A stretch of DNA of 64,000 bases from Flammeovirgaceae bacterium (GCA_016709845.1 JADJMA010000019.1:32419-96418), one strand, 5' to 3'; positions 16,139 through 26,791 are shown, counted from the first letter of the stretch. The notes: generated from the sequence alone by a model not told the origin. Program-made: numbers and translations.

Positions 16139-18251
16139 ATGAAAATAATATTCCGAATTACTCTGGTCGTTTTGATTATCGTTCCATTTGAACAAACTTT
16201 ATTTAGTCAGTCGTTTACTATGGATGCGGTCAAATCGTATCCTTTCCCAGCTAACCTGACCGCCTCGGCTACAGGATCGAAAATCGCCTGGACAGTTAAT
16301 GAAGAAGGGAAACGAAATGTTTATGTAGCGGAAGGCCCTGACTTTGCGCCCAGAAAAATTACCAATTACAATAGTGATGATGGACAGGAGATCACTTCTT
16401 TGTCCGTGTCAGCCAATGGGCAAACCGTGGTTTATGAGCGCGGGGGTGATCATGGATCTAATTGGGATGATAATTTAAGTGTGAACCCGGCATTTAGTCC
16501 CACACCATTAAATGTTCAGATTTGGAGTGTGCCGTTTAAAGGAGGCGAACCGAAACTTTTAGGTGAAGGTCATGGACCGATCATCTCTCCTAAAAACGAT
16601 GTCGTTGTTTTTGAAAAGGAAACCAATTTTGGAACGTTCCCATAGATGGTTCATCTGCGTCCAAAATATTATTTACAGCACACGGAGTAAACGGTTCCGC
16701 AGAGTTTTCGCCAGATGGATCAAAACTTGCATTTGTATCAAACAGAGGAGACCATTCATTTGTGGGCGTTTATACGAATGAGGAAACACCAATCAGTTGG
16801 ATATCACCATCTTTTAATCGTGATCGTTCTCCGCGTTGGTCACCGGATGGAACTAAGCTGGCATTTGTACGAATGAATGGTGGTGGAGGAGCACCGGCCC
16901 CGTTGTTGACGAATCAACATTAGCCCTGGGCAATCTGGATTGCAGAAGCTGCTTCCGGTAATGCAAAAACGATTTGGAAAGCAGAACCTACCCTCAGAGG
17001 ATCTTTTCCTACCACCGAGGGGCTTACCAATTTAAATTGGGGTGCCAGTGATCGCATCATCTTCCTTTCCAATCAGGATGGATGGCCACATTTGTATTCC
17101 ATGCTTTCAACAGGTGGCACGGCAACGCTATTGACTCCTGGAAATTTTATGGCTGAGTATATCACGATGAGTCCTGATAAAAAGTGGATAATGTTTTGTG
17201 GTAACGCAGGTTCAAGTCCGTTGGACATTGATCGAAGACATGTTGTGCGGGTAGCCGTTGATAAAGCGGGCATTGAAGTGCTAACCCCGGGCGAGGGCAA
17301 TGAATGGACTCCGGTAGTGACGGGCGATGGTGGTTATGTTGCCTTGATTAGTGCTACTGCAAAAGACCTCCGCTTCCCGCAGTGATGGCGTTTAACAAGG
17401 GCACACTAACGTTGTTGGGACAAAATTTAATTCCTGCGAAATTTCCTGAAAGTAAACTAGTGGTGCCGAAACAGGTGATCATCAAATCACCGGATGGATT
17501 GAACATACATTGTCAGTTGTTTGAAGGGCCAGGTACCGGTAAAAAGCCGGCTGTCATTTATGTACATGGTGGTCCGCCACGACAAATGTTGTTAGGTTGG
17601 AATTATTCCGATTATTATTCAAATGCCTATGCATCGAATCAATACTTAGCGTCCCTGGGATTTGCCGTGCTGTCTGTTAATTATCGGTTGGGTATTGGCT
17701 ACGGATATGAATTTCATCAGCCAGCGAATGCAGGTACCGCGGGAGCCTCAGAATACATCGATGTGAAAGCAGCAGGCGAGTGGCTGGCGAAACAACCCAA
17801 TATTGATGCAACTAAAATTGGAATTTATGGTGGATCGTATGGCGGTTTTTTAACGGCACTGGCTTTAGGTCGTGATTCAAAATTGTTTGCTGCCGGGGTT
17901 GATATTCACGGAGTACATGATCGTACAATTGATCGCACCCAGAATATCATTTCACCTGACCGATATGAAAAAGCGCCAGATGCTGAGAAAGCATTACAAG
18001 TTGCCTGGGAGTCTTCTCCGGTTTCTTCGGTTTCAACGTGGACTTCACCCGTGCTGATGATTCATGGCGATGATGATAGAAATGTTCGGTTTAGTCAGAC
18101 TACGGATTTGGTTGCGCGATTGCGAGAAAAAGGAGTATCTATAGAAACACTGGTAATAGTTGATGATACGCACCATTGGATGAAGCATAGTAATGCCATA
18201 AAAATTAATCAGGCCACTGCAGATTATTTCAAGAAGAAATTGTCGAAATGA
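16139..18251 (+). CDS. S9-family (prolyl oligopeptidase-type) exported peptidase, two breaks and an in-frame stop
   Basis: A signal peptide (first 24 residues, ending LFSQS) precedes a WD40-like beta-propeller with repeated blocks such as SPDGSKLAFVSNRGDHSFVG and SPDGTKLAFVRMNGG. The C-terminal alpha/beta-hydrolase domain has HGGPP (oxyanion region), YGGSYGGFLTALALG (nucleophile Ser), HGDDDRNV (Asp) and DDTHHWMKHSN (His). About 704 residues is normal for S9 peptidases of the acylaminoacyl-peptidase group. Breaks are near 16637 and 17378, and a TAG at 16921-16923 interrupts TNQH-PWAIW. The role is periplasmic cleavage of short peptides. The second S9 gene at 21293 is a distinct DPP-IV-like member. 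Confidence 0.88.
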
Positions 18252-18356
18252 TTTCTCTTGAATTAAGATTGCACGCGTTACAAACGCGCGCCAGTAGTCT
18301 ATCCGTAAACCAAACAAGCAATCATCTTAACTGATTTCGAATTCTAAGATATAAGT

Positions 18357-18938
18357 ATGAGCAAGAGTACCAAAAAAGAGTTAGCACCAAAGCAAAGTGC
18401 AGACCTACTCAAAATATTGGAAATACGTTTTGAGAAAAACAGAACGCGTCACAAAGGCGTGGAGTGGGCTACCGTACAATCTAAGCTGGAGAGTAACGCT
18501 GACAAGCTGTGGTCATTGAGCGTAATGGAAGAAACGGGCGGTGAACCGGATGTTGTTGATTTTGGTGGAAAGAAAGGAGAATTAATTTTTTGTGATTGTT
18601 CGACAGAAAGTCCTGCAGGGCGTAGAAGTATTTGTTATGATGGCGAAGCACTCGAATCCCGTAAGGAGCATAAACCAAAAGATAGCGCTGTGGAAATGGC
18701 AGCAGCCATGGGTATTGAACTTTTAAGCGAAGAACAATATCGCGGCTTGCAATTTTGCCAAAAAGTGGGAGAAAAATTCGATACGAAAACATCAAGCTGG
18801 GTGAAAACACCTGCAGAGATTCGAAGACTCGGGGGTGCCATCTTTTGTGATTTCCGCTATGGCCAGGTCTTTACGTATCACAATGGAGCAGAGTCGTACT
18901 ATGCCGCCCGGGGTTTCCGCGGTTTATTAAAGATATAG
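18357..18938 (+). CDS. DUF4256 domain protein
   Basis: This 193-residue protein is fully open. It carries the conserved blocks of DUF4256: ILEIRFEKNRTRHKGVEW, METGGEPDVV-like LSVMEETGGEPDVVDFG, GELIFCDCSTESPAGRRSIC, YDGEALESRKEHKPKDSAVE and KTPAEIRRLGGAIFCDFRYG with the YHNGAESYYAARGFRG end. The Cys/Asp-rich DCS.ES motif and C-terminal YH suggest an enzyme or metal binder, but no activity is known. No signal or transmembrane segment. It begins a rightward run ending at 21162 with spacings of 19, 131, 4 and 20 bases. Confidence 0.88.
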   Translation: MSKSTKKELAPKQSADLLKILEIRFEKNRTRHKGVEWATVQSKLESNADKLWSLSVMEETGGEPDVVDFGGKKGELIFCDCSTESPAGRRSICYDGEALESRKEHKPKDSAVEMAAAMGIELLSEEQYRGLQFCQKVGEKFDTKTSSWVKTPAEIRRLGGAIFCDFRYGQVFTYHNGAESYYAARGFRGLLKI

Positions 18939-18957
18939 GTATAAGTCAGGTTGAACT

Positions 18958-19308
18958 ATGGAAAAGCATAGAGTCTATAAAATGTCATTCGCCAGTGTGT
19001 ATCCGAATTACGTTCAAAAAGCTGAGAAAAAAGGCCGAACAAAAGCCGAGGTAGATACTATTATTTGTTGGCTAACCGGGTACAAACAAACGGAATTACA
19101 GCAACAAATCGACAACAGAACTGACTTTGAAAATTTCTTCTCGCAAGCCACAAAAATAAATGAAAACGCGTCAAAGATTACCGGAGTAATTTGTGGTTAT
19201 CGGGTGGAGGAAATTGAAGATAAGCTCATGCAAAAGATTCGGTATTTAGATAAGCTGATTGATGAATTGGCAAAGGGAAAAACCATGGAGAAGATTTTAA
19301 GGAAGTAG
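18958..19308 (+). CDS. DUF2200 domain protein
   Basis: This 116-residue intact protein matches DUF2200: VYKMSFASVYPNYVQKAEKK, GRTKAEVDTIICWLTGY, FFSQATKINENASKITGVIC and GYRVEEIEDKLMQKIRYLDK. The family is a small soluble protein of unknown function found in Bacteroidota and Firmicutes, often near START-like (SRPBCC) genes, as here. It starts 19 bases after DUF4256 and is probably in the same transcript. Confidence 0.9.
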   Translation: MEKHRVYKMSFASVYPNYVQKAEKKGRTKAEVDTIICWLTGYKQTELQQQIDNRTDFENFFSQATKINENASKITGVICGYRVEEIEDKLMQKIRYLDKLIDELAKGKTMEKILRK

Positions 19309-19439
19309 GCGAGAACTGTTTTCACTGAAATTCAATTTGTCGCAATGCACCCGCTTATTGTCGTTTTTGTACATCGTAACATTCTGCGCGATCATGTACT
19401 TTTACAATCAGAAGCAGATTTATATTTTTAAAAACAACT

Positions 19440-19861
19440 ATGGAAGAGAAAACTAAAACGGCCATTACAATAGAAGCAACGATTTTGGCGCCTGTAGAAA
19501 AAGTCTGGGAACTTTGGACAACCCCAAGCACATCATGAAGTGGAATAATGCTTCACCAGATTGGCATACACCTCATGCGGAAAATGATCTCCGGGTAGGT
19601 GGCCGGTTTGTGTCGCACATGGCCGCTAAAGACGGAAGCATGAGTTTTGATTTTGGTGGTGAATACGATGAGGTGAAAATGAACGAGCAGATCAGTTATA
19701 CTATGGATGATGGTCGTAAAAATATAATCACCTTTATAGGTAGTGGTAGCCAAACAAAAGTGAGTGAAACTTTTGAAGCCGAAAGCGAAAATTCAGTAGA
19801 ACGGCAACGTACGGGCTGGCAAGCAATCTTGAACAATTTTAAAAAATACGCTGAACAATAA
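19440..19861 (+). CDS. SRPBCC (AHSA1-like) protein, one frameshift
   Basis: The start at 19440 gives MEEKTKTAITIEATILAPVE and KVWELWT; a break near 19517 (at an ACAACCCC site) leads to PKHIMKWNNASPDWHTPHAE, NDLRVGGRFVSHMAAKDGSM, FGGEYDEVKMNEQISYTMDD and QRTGWQAILNNFKKYAEQ. This is the classical AHSA1/SRPBCC layout of about 140 residues: P...VW..WT.P..I..W, the DLR.GG.F motif, and a C-terminal amphipathic helix with GW. It is cytoplasmic and binds a hydrophobic ligand. It ends 4 bases before the next SRPBCC gene, so the two are co-transcribed. Confidence 0.85.
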
Positions 19862-19865
19862 GTAT

Positions 19866-20312
19866 ATGGAGAAGCTACATTTCGAAATCGTAATCCAGGC
19901 CACTGCCAAAAAAGTTTATGATACCATGATTGGTGAAAAAACGTATCAGGCGTGGACGACTGTATTCAACGCTTCGTCTCACGTTAAAGGTTCGTGGACC
20001 AAAGGTTCTAAAATTCTTTTTATTGGTGCCGATGAACAGGGGAAGCAAGGCGGTATGGTAAGCCGCATTCTGGAAAACATTCCTAATCAATTTATATCCA
20101 TTGAACATTATGGAATGATTAAAGACGGACAGGAGATTGTAAGCGGACCTGAAGTAGAGCGTTGGGCTGGTTCTCATGAGAATTATACTTTCAAAGAGAA
20201 GGGTAGCGAAACAACGTTGTCGGTAGCGCTGGATTCTGATGAAGAATACAAATCGTATTTTGAAGGAATGTGGCCAAAAGCGTTGGCAACGTTGAAAAGT
20301 ATTTGCGAGTAA
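19866..20312 (+). CDS. SRPBCC domain protein
   Basis: An intact 148-residue START-like protein. Blocks: FEIVIQATAKKVYDTMIGEK, YQAWTTVFNASSHVKGSW, GSKILFIGADEQGKQGGMVS and MWPKALATLKSICE. It is a paralogue type distinct from the AHSA1-like gene just upstream; the SWTKGSKI motif is typical of the larger SRPBCC subgroup with an E/D-rich C-terminus. Ligand unknown. It lies between the first SRPBCC and the VOC gene with gaps of 4 and 20 bases. Confidence 0.88.
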   Translation: MEKLHFEIVIQATAKKVYDTMIGEKTYQAWTTVFNASSHVKGSWTKGSKILFIGADEQGKQGGMVSRILENIPNQFISIEHYGMIKDGQEIVSGPEVERWAGSHENYTFKEKGSETTLSVALDSDEEYKSYFEGMWPKALATLKSICE

Positions 20313-20332
20313 ACGTTAACTCAAAATTTAAA

Positions 20333-21162
20333 ATGAAAAATCCAATTTATCCCTGTCTCTGGTTTGATGGCAAAGCCGCAGAAGCCGCAACTTTTTACTG
20401 TTCTGTATTTGCGGATAGCCACATCACCAGCAATATGCCTATGGTTGTGCTGTTTGAGTTGGCCGGAAAAAAGTTTGATGGGATTAAATGGCGGACCTCA
20501 ATTTAAGTTTACTCAATCTGTTTCCATGTTTGTTTTTTGCGAGACAGAACAAGAAATGGATACGCTATGGGCTAAACTTACAGCGAATGGAACAGTGATG
20601 ATGCCGTTAGAAAAATATCCCTTTGCGGAAAAATTTGGTTGGACTACCGATCGGTTTGGATTGTCGTGGCAGTTGTTTCTTTCAGGAACAAAACAAGAGA
20701 TAAAGCCTTGCTTGTTATTTGTGGGCGATCAGTTTGGTCGTGCAGAAGAAGCAATGAATTTTTATACGTCTGTGTTTAAAGGACTCACAGATTACCGATA
20801 TCAATCGGTATGAAAAGGGACAGCCGGCCGAAGGAAAAGTATCGCATGCACGTTTTAATCTTGGTGAAACCGGTTTCGTGACAACAGAAAGTGATTACGC
20901 ACACAACTTTTCTTTTAACGAATCGATTTCGTTTGTGATTGATTGCGAAACGCAGGACGAAATTGACTACTACTGGAACAAGCTTACCGAGGGGGGTAGT
21001 GAAAGTATGTGCGGTTGGTTAAAAGACAAATTTGGAATTTCGTGGCAGGTGGTGCCTACGGTGTTGGGTAAATTGATGAGCGACCCTCTAAGGTCGCAGC
21101 GGGTTGTGCAGGCATTTCTAAAAATGAAAAAATTTGATATTGAAAAGTTACTCCAGGCGTAA
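20333..21162 (+). CDS. VOC-family (PhnB/3-demethylubiquinone-methyltransferase-like) double-domain protein, two frameshifts
   Basis: The ATG at 20333 gives MKNPIYPCLWFDGKAAEAAT and FYCSVFADSHI, the start of a PhnB-like glyoxalase fold. Breaks near 20490 and 20795 are needed. The pieces continue FKFTQSVSMFVFCETEQEMD, FGWTTDRFGLSWQLFLSG, then a second domain with EEAMNFYTSVFK, SISFVIDCETQDEIDYYWNK, GWLKDKFGISWQVVPTVLG and a C-terminal helix. Two fused VOC domains of about 275 residues match the family DUF3188-type VOC proteins annotated as 3-demethylubiquinone-9 3-methyltransferase, though no methyltransferase chemistry is established. It closes the small rightward cluster. Confidence 0.85.
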
Positions 21163-21200
21163 TGAGTACTTGTTCAAGTAATAATAATCATTGTTTCGAG

Positions 21201-21222
21201 TATCGTCTCCGGAGGGACGATA
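21201..21222. terminator. hairpin between convergent genes
   Basis: TATCGTC (21201-21207) pairs perfectly with GACGATA (21216-21222), and the stem can be extended inward by CC/GG around a small loop. It lies between the VOC stop (21162) and the convergent peptidase stop (21293). There is no U-tract on either side. Confidence 0.4.
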
Positions 21223-21292
21223 GGGAATTTAGAATGATTTTGTAAAAGCATCGCCTTGCACTGGATGCTGAGTGGAAAGTTGAACTTAGACA

Positions 21293-23349
21293 TTAATCCC
21301 TCATCACCAGATGCTTGATAAAGAACTCCATCATGCGCTCGCGGTTTAGAGCCGTGTGCCCCCCATCGGGGGCCAGTTGCACCTCAATACTCTTCCCCGC
21401 CTTTTGTAGCGCATCAATCAATTGCAGCGAGTTGGCAGGGTGTACGTTGTTATCGGCCGTGCCAAAGAAAATAAGCAGTTCGCCTTGTAGATTTTTTGCC
21501 ATCGGCATCAGGCTCGAGGCTTCATACCCCTTAAGGTTGTTCTCCAATAAATTCATGAATCGTTCTGTGTAGACGTTATCGTAGTTTCTCCAATCGGTAA
21601 CAGCCGAGTTGGCTACAGCCACCTGAAACACATCCGGGTAGCGAAGGAGTAGGGTAGCAGCAGTTGTGCCACCGTACGATGTTCCATAAACGCCCACCCG
21701 GGTTTTATCAATGTACGCGCGATTGTAAAGTGACTTTACACCCGCAGCAAAATCGTCCATCTCAACCTTACCCAGGTTACCATACAGTTGATCCAATAAT
21801 CTTTTTCCACGACCACCCACATTGCGACCATCAATATTCAAAACAATAAATCCGTATTCCGTAATCGCATCGGGTAACGTAAACGTTTCTCTGAAGGCAT
21901 TGGTAGCGGGGCCACCATAGTTGCTCAGGATAACCGGATAATTTTTTGAAGGATCAAAGGTGGAAGGATAATGAATCATGCCATGAAGTTGCGTAACACC
22001 ATCCACCGAAGTGAAGGTAAACACTTCCACTTTTTTCAGACCCAGTTCCTCAAACTTACTCAGGTCGCTCTTTACTAATTCAGCAACTACTTTTCCTTTT
22101 GCATCAATCAGATTGGTGAAGGGAGCGGTGTCGTGTGTTTGCGCAACATCCACAAAAAATTTATTATCAGGCGAGAGCGTTACAGAATGGTCAAAGGCGG
22201 GATTCGTTAGCCGTACGTCTTTTGTTCCGTCTAATTTCACTTTGTGCAATTGCATTTTCATGTGGTTATCGCTACTGCGGGCCATGTAATACAGCATGGT
22301 TTCTTTTTCATCCACTTTTACAATGCGCGCAACTTCAAACGCGTGGTTGGTAATGGTGTTGATAAGCTTGCCACTAAAATCGTAGAGATAATAATTATTG
22401 AAGCCACTTCGCTCCGAAGCCCAGATAAAACGTTTAGCATCTTTTAATACTTGCATCTCAGGCGTGTTTTTGGTAAAGCTGGCAAGCCATTCTTCACGCA
22501 CTACCGTGCGACTTTTTCCGGTTGCCGGATCGGCCGCCCGCAGTTCCATAATATCCTGTTTACGGTTCGTGCTATGGTAAAGCAATTCTTTTCCATCGGG
22601 TGTCCATGACATGCCATAGACATACGTACCCAAGGCGCCATCATCAAAAGGTTTACCCTCGCGAATCTCAAATGGAGTTACTTTTTTCGAATCTAAATCG
22701 TACACCATCAAATCTACCGGAAGGTTATCGGCACCTACTTTAGGATAGGCTTCAATTTCTATGGAGTCCAGAAGTTTTAATTGATTCAATAAGACATAAT
22801 ATTTTTTAACGTCCTTTTCAACAAACTTATAGAAGGCAATTTTTTACTATCGGGTGACCACCACATGGCGGTTGTTTGTCCAAGCTCTTCCCCATATACC
22901 CACGTAGCAATGCCATATTTAATTTGATTTTGTGCGTTGGCATCATTCGTAATAATTGTTTCATGGCTGCCATCCGCATTACTGAGGTACATGTTCCGAT
23001 CTTTCGTATACGCCTTCCATTTTCCATCGGGTGAATTGGCAAAGTCAAACTGTCTGCCGCGTGCCGGACGATTGAAGCTTCTTGGTTCCACTTCCGGGGC
23101 AGGACCTACTTCCGTTACTTTTTTAGTCTTAACAGTGTATTTGTAGGTTTTTTTATCTTGTACGTATTCAAAGGAACTTCCGTCATCATTCCATTTTGCA
23201 GAAATACTTCCCAGTTTTACGGAGCTACGAATTTGAGGAGCTACCTTTTGATATTGGCTATAGCCAGGCATGCTTTTCAGTTTGTCCTGCGCATGAGCAA
23301 TTGATACCGTGAGGGCAAGGATTAATAAAAGGCTGAATAAATTCTTCAT
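21293..23349 (-). CDS. dipeptidyl peptidase IV-like S9B peptidase, one frameshift
   Basis: Minus-strand protein of about 685 residues made of 23349-22786 and 22789-21293. It has a signal peptide (MKNLFSLLLILALTVSIAHA), a beta-propeller with the DPP-IV signature YGIATWVYGEELGQTTAMWW containing the double Glu that binds the substrate N-terminus, and a hydrolase domain with GVYGTSYGGTTAATLL (Ser), FFGTADNNVHPANSL (Asp) and APDGGHTALNRERMMEF (His). It removes X-Pro/X-Ala dipeptides in the periplasm. The single break, around 22800-22850 in an A/T run, follows SPDSKKL. No gene lies in the 214 bases upstream. Confidence 0.9.
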
Positions 23350-23563
23350 AGGACGAAGGTTTTTTGAATCCCAATAGTAATACTTTTTACGCCAATAAAG
23401 CAGTTAGAAATAGGAAGGCGGTTAGAAACTTGTTTAAGTGAGCTATATCTAAAGTATTATATAATTCATTAACCATTAAGATAGTTGATGTATTAAGTTC
23501 ATTAAGAGATTATCCTCTTCTTTTCTAAATGATCTTAATAGTAAAATTTCTTATTTCAATAAA

Positions 23564-25501
23564 CTATATCTCAAACGCACTTCGGTAAAACTCTAACCCT
23601 TGCACATATTCCAACAACTCAACATAAAATGGATGCGAACCCAGGGTGGCGCTATCGCCAATCAGAATTAGTTTTTTTCGGGCCCGGGTCATGGCCACAT
23701 TGGTTCTGCGGATGTCACCTAAAAATCCTACTTCAGCTTTTTCATTGCTACGAACAAAACTGATGGCAATCACATCGCGTTCTTGTCCTTGAAAAGCATC
23801 GACTGTGTTGATGGTAATAAATTTATGTAAGGGCTCCAACAAATGTGAAGCCTCAGCTAGTTTATGCAAGTGATCAACCTGTGCCCGATAGGGTGTAATA
23901 ATTCCCATCGAAATTTCATTCGCTATCCACTCCTCCAAGCCAATTTCTTCTACTAGTTTTTCAACCTGACGGATAAGCAGATTGGCTTCCTCTATATTAA
24001 ACCGGCTTAATGTTTCAGGATCTTGTTGCTCGGAATAACCACAGCCAGCCGTATCAATAAATTCAAGGGGCGTTTGATTGGGTTGTAGCAATCCGGTTTT
24101 TACAGAGGCATGCGCAATTAATTCATCTTTGTAAAAATAGGTAGAAGAGAATTTCATAATTGCTTCATGCATGCGGTATTGGACTTGAAGCATGGTAGCC
24201 ATGTCCGGATGTTTGGCAATTCCTTTTTCAAAGAGAGTAAGAGCAAGGCCACCCTTAGCTGCTTCGTTTGATTTTATGGTTGGCGGTAACTGACAATGAT
24301 CACCCGCCAGAATAGCCCGTTGAGATTTTAGCATGGGAATCCAGCAAGCGGGCTCTAAGGATTGCGCAGCCTCATCAATAAATACCGTTTTAAATTTTCT
24401 TCCCCGAATTACCGGATGCGAAGAGCCTACTAGCGTACTACAGATTACATCGGCTTTTTGAAGTAGATCGGTGATGATATAAAACTCCAGCATATCAGCA
24501 TCGGACTTTAGTGTACGGGCTTCTTCCTTTAATAGTCTGCGTTGCTCCTTTTCATTATAGCCAAAATTACGCTTGTATTTGGATGCCTGACTGCGTACCT
24601 GTTCCATCTTTTTACGAAGGTTTCGCAATTCAGCAAAGTTAGGGTGCGTGGCGATGCGTGCATCCAATGTTTTGCTTAGGGTTTGTTCCGTTACCCGTGC
24701 CGGATGACCAATCCTCACCACATTTAAATTTTGCTGACTTAATTTCTCAACCAATAAATCGATAGCTGCATTGCTGGGCGTGCACACTAAAACCTGACCT
24801 TCCATTTTATGGGTAAGCACAATAGCCTGAACTAAGGTTGTGGTTTTGCCGGTGCCGGGTGGGCCATGAATAAAAGCAACATCTTGGGTTTGTAAAATCT
24901 GGTCAACCGCTTTCACCTGGCTTTCATTTAAAGCTTTGATTGACTCTTGATAGTCAACGGTGTTTTCGGGTTTGAAGCCACTCGTATTATTTTTGTTTTT
25001 CACATCGCCAAGAAAAATCTCACGCAATTCAGCAACGCGATTGTCTTCCGCTTTAATCACTGACTTCACGGCATGTTCCATCTCCTTGTAAGTCATCTCA
25101 TCAAACATCACGTCCAAACCCAATTGACCATCATTAATCCAATCTGGTAAGTCTTCACTATTGAGGGTAATGGTTATTGTATTTTCTTGTACATAATTTA
25201 TGACAGCATTAGTATGTTCTTTCTCTGGCTTGCCCGATGCATTGCAAAACAGACTTACTAATTTGCCACTTTGGAAACTATGCGGCTGATCCAACTGATG
25301 CATCCGTTGAAGTTCCAGAATAATACGCTCCCCGGTACCTATGTAATCGCGCATAAGCCGTATGGGATACCACGTAACGCCATCTCTTACCCGGTGAGTA
25401 AGCGAGCGTTGCAATACTTTCTGCCGGTATTGTTCCAGATCAGACTGGCGCTCCAACTTTATTAGCTCCAGTGTCTTAAGAAGTTGTTCTTTTGAGGTCA
25501 T
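23564..25501 (-). CDS. superfamily 1 DNA/RNA helicase, IGHMBP2 (SMUBP-2)-like
   Basis: A fully open 645-residue helicase of the Upf1-like SF1B group. Motifs in order: Q motif region LNESQVKAVDQIL (191-203), Walker A GPPGTGKT (213-220), TPSNAAID (241-248), DEAA (376-379), GDHCQLPP (400-407), QYRM (441-444), VDAFQGQERD (567-576) and TNVAMTRARKKL (600-611). The N-terminal 150 residues contain the OB-like beta-barrel insertion region. It would translocate 5' to 3' on nucleic acid; in bacteria the biological role is not established. It is monocistronic by spacing (214 bases downstream, 82 upstream to the divergent YitT locus). Confidence 0.93.
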   Translation of the reverse strand: MTSKEQLLKTLELIKLERQSDLEQYRQKVLQRSLTHRVRDGVTWYPIRLMRDYIGTGERIILELQRMHQLDQPHSFQSGKLVSLFCNASGKPEKEHTNAVINYVQENTITITLNSEDLPDWINDGQLGLDVMFDEMTYKEMEHAVKSVIKAEDNRVAELREIFLGDVKNKNNTSGFKPENTVDYQESIKALNESQVKAVDQILQTQDVAFIHGPPGTGKTTTLVQAIVLTHKMEGQVLVCTPSNAAIDLLVEKLSQQNLNVVRIGHPARVTEQTLSKTLDARIATHPNFAELRNLRKKMEQVRSQASKYKRNFGYNEKEQRRLLKEEARTLKSDADMLEFYIITDLLQKADVICSTLVGSSHPVIRGRKFKTVFIDEAAQSLEPACWIPMLKSQRAILAGDHCQLPPTIKSNEAAKGGLALTLFEKGIAKHPDMATMLQVQYRMHEAIMKFSSTYFYKDELIAHASVKTGLLQPNQTPLEFIDTAGCGYSEQQDPETLSRFNIEEANLLIRQVEKLVEEIGLEEWIANEISMGIITPYRAQVDHLHKLAEASHLLEPLHKFITINTVDAFQGQERDVIAISFVRSNEKAEVGFLGDIRRTNVAMTRARKKLILIGDSATLGSHPFYVELLEYVQGLEFYRSAFEI

Positions 25502-25583
25502 CGTACGTGTGCTTAAAGATGCATGAGTAAATACTTAGATAAAAATCCATAGAACACAATATTTAATTATTTACCTTAAAGGC

Positions 25584-26119
25584 GTGAGTACCCTGCAAAG
25601 ACTTAAGCAACTACAACTACTTCGAATTCGAAGGATTAATTTGGTGCGCATGATTAAGGATACAATCCTAATCATACTGGGTGTGGGGGCTGCTGCTTTT
25701 GGATTAAAAGGTTTTTTATTGCCCACCGTTTTTTGGACGGTGGCGTAATGGGTATCTCGCTGCTGGTAAATATTTTATCGGGCATTAATCTGTCTGTACT
25801 GGTATTCCTTATCAACCTCCCCTTTGTGGTAATTGCCTATACGCAGATTTCGAAAAAATTTGCGTTAAAAACACCTATTGCCATTAGCCTTCTGGCTGCC
25901 ATGTTGGCGATAAGGGGGGGGTTGTTCGTGGCTTAGGCGGTGGATTGTTTCTGATAAAAGCGATGTGCCATGGTAAACTCGTTTTGAAGGGGGGTAAGGG
26001 ATGTCCTTGCAAGGTTAAAAACCGAGATAGCCAAAATTGATGAAGAGGCTTTTGTTGTAGAGAATAGCGTGAACGATATTAAAGGCGGGATGATTAAGAA
26101 ACGACCTTTTCAGGAGTGA
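25584..26119 (+). pseudogene. YitT-family (DUF161/DUF2179) membrane protein with internal deletion and frameshifts
   Basis: The N-terminal part is family-typical: RMIKDTILIILGVGAAAFGL, KGFLLP, then after one break near 25730 FLDGGVMGISLLVNILSGIN, LSVLVFLINLPFVVIAYTQI and LKTPIAISLLAAMLAIRGG. The C-terminal end is also typical: LARLKTEIAKIDEEAFVVEN, SVNDIKGGMIKKRPF. About 120 residues normally lying between (the remaining helices and most of the DUF2179 domain) are missing; a G-rich, frameshifted stretch (25911-26015) replaces them. Intact YitT proteins have about 290 residues. This is either a true internal deletion or a local assembly collapse. It overlaps the convergent glycosylase gene by 10 bases. 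Confidence 0.7.
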
Positions 26120-26789
26120 TGCAAGGCTTCAACATAGTGGTCGATATAGTGAGTCAGACTTTTTCGTTTATACTGCATAATGAAGCGCGGGTGAGCAAGG
26201 GGACTGAGCTTTTCAAAAAACCGATGTTCTGCACTTAACTTAGACAAGAACTTATAGTTCGCCCCTTCGCCAAGGCAATAGGCGGTTTTTGTATCTATTC
26301 CAAACTGTAATTGCTTAGTGATACTGAAAGGATAAATGGATTTAGTTGTTTGGTCAACTTTTTTATCATCGTAATAGTTTAGGTTCTTGCCTTCTTTTGT
26401 GAAACCCAGTGGGGATACCGAACTGATGTAGAAATTCTGATAAAATTTTAATGGGCCTCCATAGGCATTTATCATTTGGTAAATAAAATCAGCGGAAAGT
26501 TCTGCTTTTCGTGGCAAGGCATTGTTGATACCACAAATATCTTTTAGTTTAATCGGATCGGTAAAGGGTATGCCAGTTAGCCCAGCGCCTAACCGGCCGG
26601 GGTTTATACCTAAGATTATTTTTCGATTATTCGAATCAGCATAATATTGACTATAAAACTGCTTACACAATTCAAAAGCTTTACGATCGTGATAGGGATT
26701 GAGAACCTCAACGCCTGTCGGCAAGTGTGCAGAATTTTTAAAGTCTTGAAAAAAGAGAGTACCTTTTGCGAGAAGAAATTTGAATCCAT
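26110..26789 (-). CDS. SMUG2-like uracil-DNA glycosylase family protein, one frameshift
   Basis: The body (26724-26110) reads LGINPGRLGAGLTGIPFTDP, the glycosylase water-activating GINPG motif, followed by NFYISSVSPLGFTKEGKNLN and the C-terminal HPRFIMQYKRK, the catalytic-loop His-Pro motif. This pattern is the SMUG2 (DUF4918) family, which removes uracil or its oxidised forms from DNA. Upstream, the ATG at 26789 gives MDSNFFSQKVLSFFKTLKIL in another frame, and fusing at about 26725 restores the family N-terminus ...LPTGVEVLNPY. Restored length is about 226. It starts 2 bases after the KtrA stop, so it sits at the end of a KtrB-KtrA operon. Confidence 0.85.
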
Positions 26790-26791
26790 TC

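Noticed and set aside
16921..16923. In-frame TAG in the S9 peptidase as a recoding (selenocysteine-like or stop read-through) site
   Set aside because: It is TAG, not TGA, lies between propeller blades away from the active site, and other breaks occur in the same gene. Sequence error is simpler.
23564..25501. SF1 helicase as part of an anti-phage defence system with the neighbouring SMUG2-like glycosylase and patatin
   Set aside because: Orientation and spacing do not link them: the glycosylase belongs to the ktr transcript, the patatin is separated by the D-aminoacylase gene, and no nucleotidyltransferase, TIR or other sensor gene is present.
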